DNA of 5,136 nt, from contig CAMOHF010000109.1 in NCBI GenBank assembly GCA_946614685.1, positions 1 through 5,136 on the forward strand, written 5' to 3'. Origin of the DNA: an uncultured Clostridia bacterium. GTDB taxonomy: Bacteria > Bacillota > Clostridia > Lachnospirales > Lachnospiraceae. This document shows positions 1 to 5,136 of the stretch, piece after piece. A program made the position numbers and the translations under genes. Each line of letters opens with the position of its first letter. Position 1 is the stretch's first letter. The notes beneath the pieces were generated by a model that was not told the DNA's origin, searched no databases, and saw only the letters and a list, made by a program, of their open reading frames with translations.

Positions 1-39
1 TTCACGGAACTGCAGAACTATCTGAAGAAAAAGAAGTGA
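1..39 (+). CDS. 3' end of an unidentified gene (partial)
   Basis: Frame 1 is open from the window edge and gives 12 residues, FTELQNYLKKKK, then a TGA immediately followed by an in-frame TAA. A Rho-independent terminator begins 4 bases after the second stop, which is the usual end of a + strand transcription unit and is the main reason to prefer this frame. The tail is strongly basic. Nothing in so short a piece identifies a family, so I assign no function. Frame 2 closes quickly. Frame 3 stays open through the terminator, which makes it unlikely to be the coding frame. Confidence 0.55.
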   Translation, partial: FTELQNYLKKKK

Positions 40-45
40 TAAAGG

Positions 46-73
46 GCAGGTGTCATCGGACACCTGCTTTTTT
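46..73 (+). terminator. Rho-independent terminator after the upstream gene
   Basis: A perfect 9-bp inverted repeat, GCAGGTGTC (46-54) and GACACCTGC (59-67), is closed by the 4-base loop ATCG and followed directly by six T residues (68-73). The T run lies only on the + strand side, so it terminates rightward transcription. It insulates the htpG regulatory region from the gene upstream. Confidence 0.93.
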
Positions 74-87
74 AGTGGCACCTACTA

Positions 88-103
88 TTCGAATTCTTTC
101 GAA
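88..103. repeat. short TTCGAA inverted repeat upstream of CIRCE
   Basis: Two copies of the self-complementary hexamer TTCGAA (88-93 and 98-103) are separated by TTCT, four bases upstream of the CIRCE element. The spacing gives a 16-base dyad. It could be a second protein-binding site or chance in an AT-rich upstream region. It does not match the direct repeat used by CtsR. No function is assigned. Confidence 0.35.
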
Positions 104-107
104 AATG

Positions 108-134
108 TTAGCACTCTACCTTGTTGAGTGCTAA
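108..134. promoter_or_regulatory. CIRCE operator (HrcA binding site) of htpG
   Basis: TTAGCACTC (108-116), nine bases, then GAGTGCTAA (126-134) is an exact match to the classical CIRCE inverted repeat, TTAGCACTC-N9-GAGTGCTAA. CIRCE is the operator of the heat-shock repressor HrcA. HrcA is kept active by GroEL and is released when misfolded protein titrates GroEL. The element ends 7 bases before the -35 box of the htpG promoter, so its centre is about 55 bases upstream of the expected transcription start. CIRCE is best known upstream of groESL and hrcA-grpE-dnaK. Here it heads htpG. Confidence 0.96.
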
Positions 135-141
135 ATTTTCC

Positions 142-170
142 TTGACATTGGGAATACGTCGTATTATGAT
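142..170 (+). promoter_or_regulatory. sigma-A-type promoter of htpG
   Basis: The -35 box TTGACA (142-147) matches consensus. It is followed by a 17-base spacer and the -10 box TATGAT (165-170), which matches at five of six positions. Transcription would start near 177, giving a leader of about 55 bases. The strength of this promoter fits a gene held down by a repressor at normal temperature. I found no convincing promoter upstream of CIRCE. Confidence 0.88.
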
Positions 171-182
171 AGGTTTCATAGG

Positions 183-203
183 GATCGGCACGGCAGGTCG
201 ATC
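183..203 (+). other. hairpin in the htpG leader
   Basis: GATCGGC (183-189) can pair with GGTCGAT-C (197-203) to form a 7-bp stem containing one G-U pair and a 7-base loop. It lies about 6 bases into the predicted transcript and ends before the ribosome binding site. It would more likely stabilise the 5' end than block translation. The stem is short and could be chance. Confidence 0.35.
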
Positions 204-213
204 ACATTTTACC

Positions 214-223
214 GGAAAGGAAG
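214..223 (+). promoter_or_regulatory. ribosome binding site that sets the htpG start
   Basis: The purine run GGAAAGGAAG lies 8 bases before ATG 232 and has AGGA at 218-221. It supports ATG 232 rather than the in-frame TTG at 121. That TTG lies inside the CIRCE spacer and upstream of the promoter. Confidence 0.75.
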
Positions 224-231
224 ACGATAGT

Positions 232-2229
232 ATGGAAAAAAAGGGAAGTCTGTCAATCAATAGCGAAAACATTTTCCCGATCATCAAAAAGTGGCTGTAT
301 TCGGATCATGATATCTTTATCAGAGAACTCGTAAGTAACGGATGCGACGCCATTACCAAGTTAAAGAAGCTTGCACTGATGGGAGATTACGAGGAGAAAG
401 AGGGCGAGGAGTACAAGATCGAGGTATACTGCTCGGCGAAGGATAAGACCCTGACCTTCGTGGATAACGGCATCGGTATGACCGGTGAGGAGGTTGAGAA
501 GTACATCAATCAGATCGCATTCTCCGGTGCTACGGATTTCATCAACAAATATAAGGACAAGGCGAATTCTGACCAGATCATCGGACATTTCGGCCTCGGA
601 TTTTATTCAGCTTTTATGGTTGCGGACAAGGTGACCATCGATACCTGTTCCTACAAGAAGCGCACCAAGCCCGTATTCTGGGAGTGTGACGGCGGTACGA
701 ACTATGAGATGTCGGAAAGCGATGACGAGACGCGCGGTACTGCGATCACGCTGTATCTGAATGAGGATGCCTATGAGTTCGCCAATGAGTACCGCGTGCG
801 CGAAGTGCTTCAGAAGTACTGTGCATTTATGCCGTATCCGATCTACCTGATCAACGAGGACAAGGCAGAGGAAGAGGCCAAAGAGGCGAAGAAGGCTGAC
901 AAGACCATCGAGGTTGACACCACCGAGGAAGACGATCTGATCGGCGATGCACCTGAGAAGGCTGCAGACAAGAAGGACGAGAAAGAAGAGAAGAAGGAAG
1001 AGAAGAAGGAAGAGAAGAAGGAAGAGGGACCGAAACCCTTAAATGATACCCATCCCCTGTGGATGAAGGCACCCAACGAGTGTACCGAGGATGAGTATAT
1101 CGACTTCTATCAGCATCTCTTCCTTGACTTTAAAAAGCCGCTCTTCTGGATCCATCTGAATATGGATTATCCCTTCAACTTAAAGGGAATCCTCTACTTC
1201 CCGAAGATCAATACGCAGTACGATCAGCTTGAGGGAACCATCAAACTTTATAACAACCAGGTATTTATCGCGGATAATATCAAAGAGGTGATCCCCGAGT
1301 TCCTCCTTCTTTTGAAGGGTGTGATCGACTGTCCGGATCTGCCGCTCAATGTATCGAGAAGTGCACTCCAGAACGACGGATTCGTGAAGAAGATTTCCGA
1401 CTACATTACCAAGAAGGTTGCGGACAAATTAACCGGTATGTGCAAGACGGACCGAGAGAACTACGAGAAGTATTGGGATGACATCAGCCCCTTCATCAAG
1501 TTCGGCTGCGTCAGAGACGAGAAGTTCGATGACAAGATGAAGGATTACATGATCTACAAGAACCTCGAAGGCAAGTACATTACCCTGCCCGAATACTTAG
1601 AGGCCGGCAAGGAGAAGTACGAGAACAAGGTGTTCTATGTTTCCGATAAGGAAGCGCAGTCCCAGTACATCAACATGTTTAAGGAGGAAGGCATCGATGC
1701 GATCTTCCTTGAGCATAACATCGACAACCCGTATATCACGCATCTTGAGTCCAAGAATGAGAACGTCAAATTCCTCAGGATCGATGCGGACCTTTCGGAC
1801 AATTTTGTGGGTGACAAGCTCTCCGAGGAAGATGAGAAGAAGTATACGGAACAGCTTACCGACCTTTTCAAGAAGGCAACCGGTAACGATAAACTTGTCG
1901 TAAAGGCTGAGGTGCTTAAGAATGAAAACATCGCTTCCATGCTGACGCTGTCCGAGGACCAGAGACGTATGCAGGAGATGATGCGTGCCTACAATATGGA
2001 CGGGCTGAATCCCGATATGTTCGGTACCGGCGGAGAGACCCTTGTGCTTAACGTAGCCAACAAGCTCGTGAAGTACGTGATGGACAATCCGGAGGGTGAG
2101 TATGCAACGGATATCTGCTGCCAGCTCTACGACCTCGCAAGACTTGCGAACAAGCCGCTTGATGCAGACTCCATGACCGCTTTCTGTGAAAGATCCAACC
2201 GCCTGCTCGGTGTACTGATCAACCAGTAG
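232..2229 (+). CDS. htpG: Hsp90-family molecular chaperone HtpG with long charged linker
   Basis: This is an ATP-dependent cytosolic homodimeric chaperone that remodels client proteins, with 665 residues against about 625 in E. coli. The N-terminal GHKL ATPase carries RELVSNGCDA with catalytic-type Glu32 and metal-binding Asn36, the nucleotide-binding DNGIGM (Asp78-Met83), and the lid motif GHFGLGFYSAF (from Gly118). A Glu/Lys-rich linker spans about residues 209-268. The middle domain begins near PLWMKAP (275-281) and includes PLFWIHLN and LNVSRSALQ, whose Arg376 corresponds to the conserved ATP-contacting arginine. A divergent C-terminal dimerisation region follows, and the eukaryotic MEEVD tail is absent. 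The start was chosen because MEKKGSLSINSENIFPII aligns with family N-termini and has a ribosome binding site. The 37 residues upstream would be read from inside the operator. A terminator follows directly, so the gene is probably monocistronic and HrcA-regulated. The family assignment is secure. Confidence 0.97.
   Translation: MEKKGSLSINSENIFPIIKKWLYSDHDIFIRELVSNGCDAITKLKKLALMGDYEEKEGEEYKIEVYCSAKDKTLTFVDNGIGMTGEEVEKYINQIAFSGATDFINKYKDKANSDQIIGHFGLGFYSAFMVADKVTIDTCSYKKRTKPVFWECDGGTNYEMSESDDETRGTAITLYLNEDAYEFANEYRVREVLQKYCAFMPYPIYLINEDKAEEEAKEAKKADKTIEVDTTEEDDLIGDAPEKAADKKDEKEEKKEEKKEEKKEEGPKPLNDTHPLWMKAPNECTEDEYIDFYQHLFLDFKKPLFWIHLNMDYPFNLKGILYFPKINTQYDQLEGTIKLYNNQVFIADNIKEVIPEFLLLLKGVIDCPDLPLNVSRSALQNDGFVKKISDYITKKVADKLTGMCKTDRENYEKYWDDISPFIKFGCVRDEKFDDKMKDYMIYKNLEGKYITLPEYLEAGKEKYENKVFYVSDKEAQSQYINMFKEEGIDAIFLEHNIDNPYITHLESKNENVKFLRIDADLSDNFVGDKLSEEDEKKYTEQLTDLFKKATGNDKLVVKAEVLKNENIASMLTLSEDQRRMQEMMRAYNMDGLNPDMFGTGGETLVLNVANKLVKYVMDNPEGEYATDICCQLYDLARLANKPLDADSMTAFCERSNRLLGVLINQ
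985..1026 (+). repeat. 12-bp tandem repeat encoding EEKK units in HtpG
   Basis: The unit GAAGAGAAGAAG occurs three times without mismatch (985-996, 997-1008, 1009-1020) and is followed by half a unit, GAAGAG (1021-1026). It is in frame and encodes E-E-K-K repeats at residues 252-265 of HtpG, at the C-terminal end of the charged linker. Exact DNA identity between units suggests recent slippage expansion, and any change in whole units would keep the reading frame. Confidence 0.9.
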
Positions 2230-2248
2230 GGTTCTATATGATAAACAC

Positions 2249-2287
2249 GCCCGCTCAATGCATTAAGCAAATGAGCGGGCTTTTTTT
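2249..2287 (+). terminator. Rho-independent terminator of htpG
   Basis: A 9-bp GC-rich inverted repeat, GCCCGCTCA (2249-2257) and TGAGCGGGC (2272-2280), is followed by seven T residues (2281-2287). The 14-base loop contains a further TGC/GCA pairing (2259-2261 with 2267-2269). It starts 20 bases after the htpG stop and separates htpG from comM. Confidence 0.94.
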
Positions 2288-2296
2288 ATTGGCTCC

Positions 2297-2325
2297 TTGA
2301 CAAGCATCCCGAATTGTATTACTGT
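2297..2325 (+). promoter_or_regulatory. probable promoter of the comM-dprA-topA unit
   Basis: A consensus -35 box TTGACA (2297-2302) is followed, at the optimal 17-base spacing, by TACTGT (2320-2325). This hexamer keeps the three most important -10 bases (T1, A2, T6) but is otherwise poor. It lies just after the htpG terminator, where a new promoter is needed. The weak -10 box suggests low or activated expression. Transcription would start near 2332, leaving a leader of about 35 bases. Confidence 0.55.
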
Positions 2326-2338
2326 GAAAGAGGTCACG

Positions 2339-2360
2339 CTCCTGTCGAGAAGAACAGGAG
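2339..2360 (+). promoter_or_regulatory. hairpin containing the comM ribosome binding site
   Basis: CTCCTGT (2339-2345) and ACAGGAG (2354-2360) form a perfect 7-bp stem with an 8-base loop. The right arm contains the Shine-Dalgarno sequence AGGAG (2356-2360), which sits 6 bases before ATG 2367. Folding would hide the ribosome binding site. The left arm is in effect an anti-Shine-Dalgarno sequence, CTCCT. Whether this controls translation is inference. Confidence 0.6.
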
Positions 2361-2366
2361 ATTCAT

Positions 2367-3905
2367 ATGTTCAGTAAAGTTCTAAGCAGTGCCGTGGCAG
2401 GCGTGTCAGGCACGGAGATCTACGTAGAGGCAGACGTCTCGGACGGCTTGCCTATGTTCACCATGGTCGGGTATTTATCCTCATCAGTAAGAGAAGCATC
2501 GGAGCGGGTCAGAACTGCCATCAGAAATTCCGGTATTATGCTGCCGCCCAAGCGCATCACGGTGAATCTGTCCCCTGCGGATATCAGGAAGGACGGCACG
2601 GTTTTTGACCTTGCCATTGCTTTGTCATGTCTGCTTGCAGCAGGCCTTGTGCCCGAGATTTCGCTCGATCGGACGATGATACTCGGGGAGCTAGGTTTGG
2701 ACGGATCCATCAAGCCTGTGAACGGTGTGCTTTCCATGGTGCATCACGGTTACTCCGAAGGCATCACGGACTTTATCGTGCCTTCGGCCAATGCAAGAGA
2801 AGCGGCGATCGTAGACGGCGCTCGTGTCTTCGGTTTTTCGAGACTTTCCGAGGTTCTCGAGTTTATCGAAGGCAAGGCGAGTATTCGACCGACGCTGTAT
2901 GAACCTACGGCAGAGGAGGAAGCGTCATCAGATCTTCCCGATTTTTCGGAGATCCGGGGGCAGGAGATGCTAAAACGCGGTCTTACCATAGCGGCTGCGG
3001 GCTTTCATAATGTATTGATGCTCGGTGCGGCAGGAGCCGGAAAGTCGATGCTTGCCAAGTGTTTGCCGGGTATCCTGCCGAAGCTCACCTTTCAGGAGAG
3101 CATCGAGGTGACTAAGATTTACAGCGTGAGCGGATTGCTTCCCGATACCGGAACGCTTATGAAAAATCGCCCCTTTCGCGCGCCGCATCACACGGTATCG
3201 GAGTATGCGTTAACCGGAGGCGGCGCGGTCCCGAGGCCGGGGGAGATCAGCCTAGCGCATAACGGAGTGCTCTTTTTGGATGAGCTTCCGGAGTTCAAGA
3301 AAAGTGCACTGGAGGTTTTAAGGCAGCCGATGGAGGACGGTGTGATCCGTATCGCAAGGGTCCAGGCATCCTACACTTATCCGGCAGATTTTATGCTGGT
3401 TGCCGCTGCAAATCCCTGCCCCTGCGGTTACTATCCGGACAGGAAGCGCTGCAGATGCACGCCGCGGATGGTTTCTGCCTATCAGGGGAAGCTTTCCGGT
3501 CCGCTGCTTGACAGAATCGATATCCGGATGGAGGTGACTGCCGTAAGTGGCGACGCACTTTTCGAGGAAGCCTCGGGGGAGTCCTCGGAGTCCATACGCA
3601 TGCGGGTGGAGGCGGCAAGAAAAAGACAGGAGGAGCGCTATGCGGGGGAGAAGATACGATTTAACTCCCAGCTTTCCGGGAAGATGCTTGGCGCCTATAT
3701 CAAGCTATCCGATTCCCAGGAGGAGATGCTTCATGCGTGTGTAACTTCGGGGGATCTTTCCGCGAGAGGCGTCTACCGTGTGATGCGTCTTGCCAGAACC
3801 ATCGCCGACTTGTCGGATCATGATGCGATCGGGGATGAGGACTTAACGGAGGCACTGTTTTTCAGAAACAGCAACCTTCCCATCGAGGGGAGCGTGATCC
3901 TGTGA
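2367..3905 (+). CDS. comM: ComM/YifB family AAA+ ATPase (Mg chelatase-like)
   Basis: At 512 residues it has the usual family length and layout. An N-terminal Lon/ChlI-like domain (about 1-170) includes ERVRTAIRNSG and KRITVNLSPADIRKDG. The AAA+ core has Walker A GAAGAGKS (220-227), the family signature RPFRAPHHT, Walker B VLFLDE (301-306), a sensor-type Asn349 in ANPCPCG, and SGPLLDRID with the likely arginine finger Arg383. A C-terminal Mg-chelatase-type helical domain closes the protein. Cysteines 351, 353, 362 and 364 form a CxC-x8-CxC cluster that could bind metal. In Vibrio cholerae, ComM is a hexameric helicase that drives branch migration of incoming DNA during natural transformation. 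The similarity to magnesium chelatase is structural only. ATG 2367 has a good AGGAG at 6 bases. The stop overlaps the dprA start, which links the two genes in DNA uptake or recombination. The role in this host is inferred. Confidence 0.95.
   Translation: MFSKVLSSAVAGVSGTEIYVEADVSDGLPMFTMVGYLSSSVREASERVRTAIRNSGIMLPPKRITVNLSPADIRKDGTVFDLAIALSCLLAAGLVPEISLDRTMILGELGLDGSIKPVNGVLSMVHHGYSEGITDFIVPSANAREAAIVDGARVFGFSRLSEVLEFIEGKASIRPTLYEPTAEEEASSDLPDFSEIRGQEMLKRGLTIAAAGFHNVLMLGAAGAGKSMLAKCLPGILPKLTFQESIEVTKIYSVSGLLPDTGTLMKNRPFRAPHHTVSEYALTGGGAVPRPGEISLAHNGVLFLDELPEFKKSALEVLRQPMEDGVIRIARVQASYTYPADFMLVAAANPCPCGYYPDRKRCRCTPRMVSAYQGKLSGPLLDRIDIRMEVTAVSGDALFEEASGESSESIRMRVEAARKRQEERYAGEKIRFNSQLSGKMLGAYIKLSDSQEEMLHACVTSGDLSARGVYRVMRLARTIADLSDHDAIGDEDLTEALFFRNSNLPIEGSVIL
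3885..3892 (+). promoter_or_regulatory. ribosome binding site that sets the GTG start of dprA
   Basis: GAGGGGAG lies inside the comM 3' end, 9 bases before GTG 3902. It is stronger than anything before the alternative in-frame ATG at 3926, which is preceded by a run of A-rich sequence. Together with the GTGA overlap it supports GTG 3902 and translational coupling to comM. Confidence 0.7.
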
Positions 3906-5044
3906 ATAGAAGAAAAACAGATATCATGCATCTATTTCTCGGTGAGGTTGAACCGGATGCGCTCTTTCAAAGCAAACTGCTTCGCGCCTGCGGAGGTATC
4001 CATGCACTGTGGGAGATGAGTGAGGATGAATTTCTTACCAGAACGGTTGAAATCCTTCATCCAGAGACGGCAATGGAACTGTACGCGAAGCGCGATGAAG
4101 GATTCCTATCCGAGAAACTGACCCGGTATGAGCAGGCGGGAATCGGTATCCTTTATCCGGAGCATCCGGCGTATCCTTCGCAGCTGCTTACCATACACGA
4201 TCCGCCTGAACTTCTTTATTACAAAGGAAATCCGGACATCCTAAACCGTCATGAGCGGTGTATCGGAATTGTGGGTGCAAGAGAGGCGGATACCTACGGC
4301 CGGGAGATTGCCACGTACTTCGCATCCAATCTTTCACATAGAGGCGTGCTCGTTGTGAGCGGACTTGCCAAGGGGATCGACGGGGCTGCGCACACGGGGA
4401 GTCTTGCCGCGGACGGAGATACCGTGGCGGTGCTCGGTACCGGGATTGACATCCCTTCCCCGAGGGAGAATCTCAGACTGTATTTTGAAATCGAGGAACG
4501 GGGACTTCTGCTTTCCGAATATCCTCCGGGTTATCCCGGCGGTATCTATACATTTCCCAGAAGAAACAGGATTATCAGCGGAATCTCACACGGCGTTTTT
4601 GTGGTTCAGGCAAGGGAACGATCCGGGTCACTCATTACGGCAGATCTTGCGTTAGAGCAGGGGAGGCAGGTGTATGCGCTCCCCGGAAGAGCGGGTGACG
4701 ACAGGTCGGTCGGATGTAACCGGCTCATTAAACAGGGAGCGCTTCTTGTCACCACACCCGACGATATCATGGAGGATCTGTTCGGTGTTTCGGCCATGGA
4801 AAAACGTCGGACGGAGGAAGTGCCTGCGGATACGCACAGGAAAAATAATCTTGCACCCTTAGAAAAAAAGGTGTATAGTTGTGTCGGTTTGGACCCGGTA
4901 TCCGTGGATGACATTATCAGGGCTTGCAAAATAGGTGTGACCGGGGCCATCAGTATTCTGTATCGGCTGGAACAGTCGGGACTTGTGAAACAGGTAAGAC
5001 GCGGCTGGTACATTATCACGGATATTGCGGAAGCTATCAAATAG
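3902..5044 (+). CDS. dprA: DNA processing protein DprA (Smf)
   Basis: DprA binds single-stranded DNA in the cytoplasm, protects it and loads RecA, acting in natural transformation. It is also widely kept in bacteria not known to be competent. The 380 residues contain an N-terminal helical (SAM-like) region (about 1-75), the lead-in YPEHPAYP and DPPELLYYKG, and then the Rossmann-like DNA-binding core. Core motifs are GAREADTYG (125-133), SGLAKGID (153-160), VLGTGID, PRRNRIISG (219-227), SGSLITA (241-247) and GCNRLIKQGA. A C-terminal winged-helix domain (about 317-374) is present, as in many but not all DprA proteins. The GTG start overlaps the comM stop by 4 bases (GTGA). An ATG at 3926 is a less likely alternative and would remove 8 residues. 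topA follows after 20 bases, an order also seen in other Firmicutes (dprA/smf-topA in Bacillus). No disrupted motif is seen. Confidence 0.96.
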   Translation: MNRRKTDIMHLFLGEVEPDALFQSKLLRACGGIHALWEMSEDEFLTRTVEILHPETAMELYAKRDEGFLSEKLTRYEQAGIGILYPEHPAYPSQLLTIHDPPELLYYKGNPDILNRHERCIGIVGAREADTYGREIATYFASNLSHRGVLVVSGLAKGIDGAAHTGSLAADGDTVAVLGTGIDIPSPRENLRLYFEIEERGLLLSEYPPGYPGGIYTFPRRNRIISGISHGVFVVQARERSGSLITADLALEQGRQVYALPGRAGDDRSVGCNRLIKQGALLVTTPDDIMEDLFGVSAMEKRRTEEVPADTHRKNNLAPLEKKVYSCVGLDPVSVDDIIRACKIGVTGAISILYRLEQSGLVKQVRRGWYIITDIAEAIK

Positions 5045-5064
5045 TTATTAAAAGGGGAATTACC

Positions 5065-5136
5065 ATGGCAAAGAATCTTGTGATCGTGGAGTCGCCCGCA
5101 AAGACGAAGACCATCAACAAGTCCCTTGGCACCTCC
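5065..5136 (+). CDS. topA: DNA topoisomerase I, 5' end (partial)
   Basis: Only the first 24 codons are present before the window ends. The residues include MAKNLVIVESPAKTKTINK, the start of the TOPRIM domain of type IA topoisomerases. Glu9, in VESPAK, corresponds to the catalytic acidic residue of E. coli TopA. The enzyme relaxes negative supercoils. ATG 5065 is preceded by AAGGGG (5052-5057) at 7 bases. The 20-base gap after dprA, with no terminator, suggests cotranscription. Type IA topoisomerase is clear. TopA rather than TopB (topoisomerase III) is favoured by the sequence and by the dprA neighbour. Confidence 0.92.
   Translation, partial: MAKNLVIVESPAKTKTINKSLGTS

Noticed and set aside
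74..110. A second promoter upstream of CIRCE using TACTAT (83-88) as -10
   Set aside because: No acceptable -35 box lies at 16-18 bases. The corresponding position falls in the upstream terminator stem.
121..231. A 37-residue N-terminal extension of HtpG starting at TTG 121
   Set aside because: The TTG lies inside the CIRCE spacer and upstream of the promoter. It has no ribosome binding site, and family members begin near MEKKGSLSINS at ATG 232.
985..1026. A possible CRISPR-like or regulatory repeat array
   Set aside because: The units are only 12 bp, contiguous and in frame, so there are no spacers. They are protein-coding EEKK repeats.
843..1076. Minus-strand open frames rich in Ser/Phe or Pro/Ser opposite the HtpG linker
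   Set aside because: The low-complexity protein is simply the complement of the GAA/GAG/AAG repeats. There is no ribosome binding site, and the real gene covers the region on the + strand.
1635..1940. 101-residue minus-strand open frame opposite htpG
   Set aside because: The composition is that of a reverse-complement shadow of the HtpG middle and C-terminal coding region, with no independent support.
2288..2366. A LexA/SOS box or competence (ComK-type) box before comM
   Set aside because: I found no GAAC-N4-GTTC dyad and no paired AAAA-N5-TTTT motifs. Only a sigma-A-type promoter candidate and the ribosome-binding-site hairpin are present.
4606..5040. 144-residue minus-strand open frame opposite the dprA 3' end
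   Set aside because: It lies wholly inside dprA, which has every expected motif on the + strand. The predicted protein shows no recognisable domain, and no promoter or ribosome binding site was seen.

Overview
This window looks like core chromosome from an anaerobic Firmicute of the Clostridia, most likely a Lachnospiraceae-type organism. That placement is an inference. It rests on the gene order comM-dprA-topA, a perfect CIRCE/HrcA operator, strong purine-rich Shine-Dalgarno sites, sigma-A-type promoters, roughly balanced base composition, and an HtpG with a long Glu/Lys-rich linker. All genes read on the + strand. I see no mobile element, tRNA, rRNA, CRISPR array or phage gene.

Layout: (1) Positions 1-39 are the last 12 codons of an unidentified gene, followed by a Rho-independent terminator (46-73). 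(2) Positions 74-231 are a regulatory region for htpG. It holds a short TTCGAA inverted repeat, a perfect CIRCE element (108-134), a near-consensus promoter (142-170), a leader hairpin and a ribosome binding site. (3) htpG (232-2229) encodes a 665-residue Hsp90 chaperone and ends at its own strong terminator (2249-2287). It is therefore probably a one-gene heat-shock unit. (4) After a probable second promoter (2297-2325) and a hairpin that contains the ribosome binding site, comM (2367-3905), dprA (3902-5044) and the beginning of topA (5065 to the window edge) follow with a 4-base overlap and a 20-base gap. They are probably cotranscribed.

How they work together: htpG is a protein-folding gene that appears to be under HrcA control. 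The downstream set is DNA-centred. ComM is an AAA+ branch-migration helicase, DprA loads RecA onto incoming single-stranded DNA, and TopA relaxes negative supercoils. The two groups are separated by a terminator and look functionally unrelated.

No previously undescribed system is evident. The points most worth a second look are the position of CIRCE upstream of the htpG -35 box, the eukaryote-like charged linker of HtpG with its 12-bp DNA repeat, and the hairpin that would mask the comM ribosome binding site.
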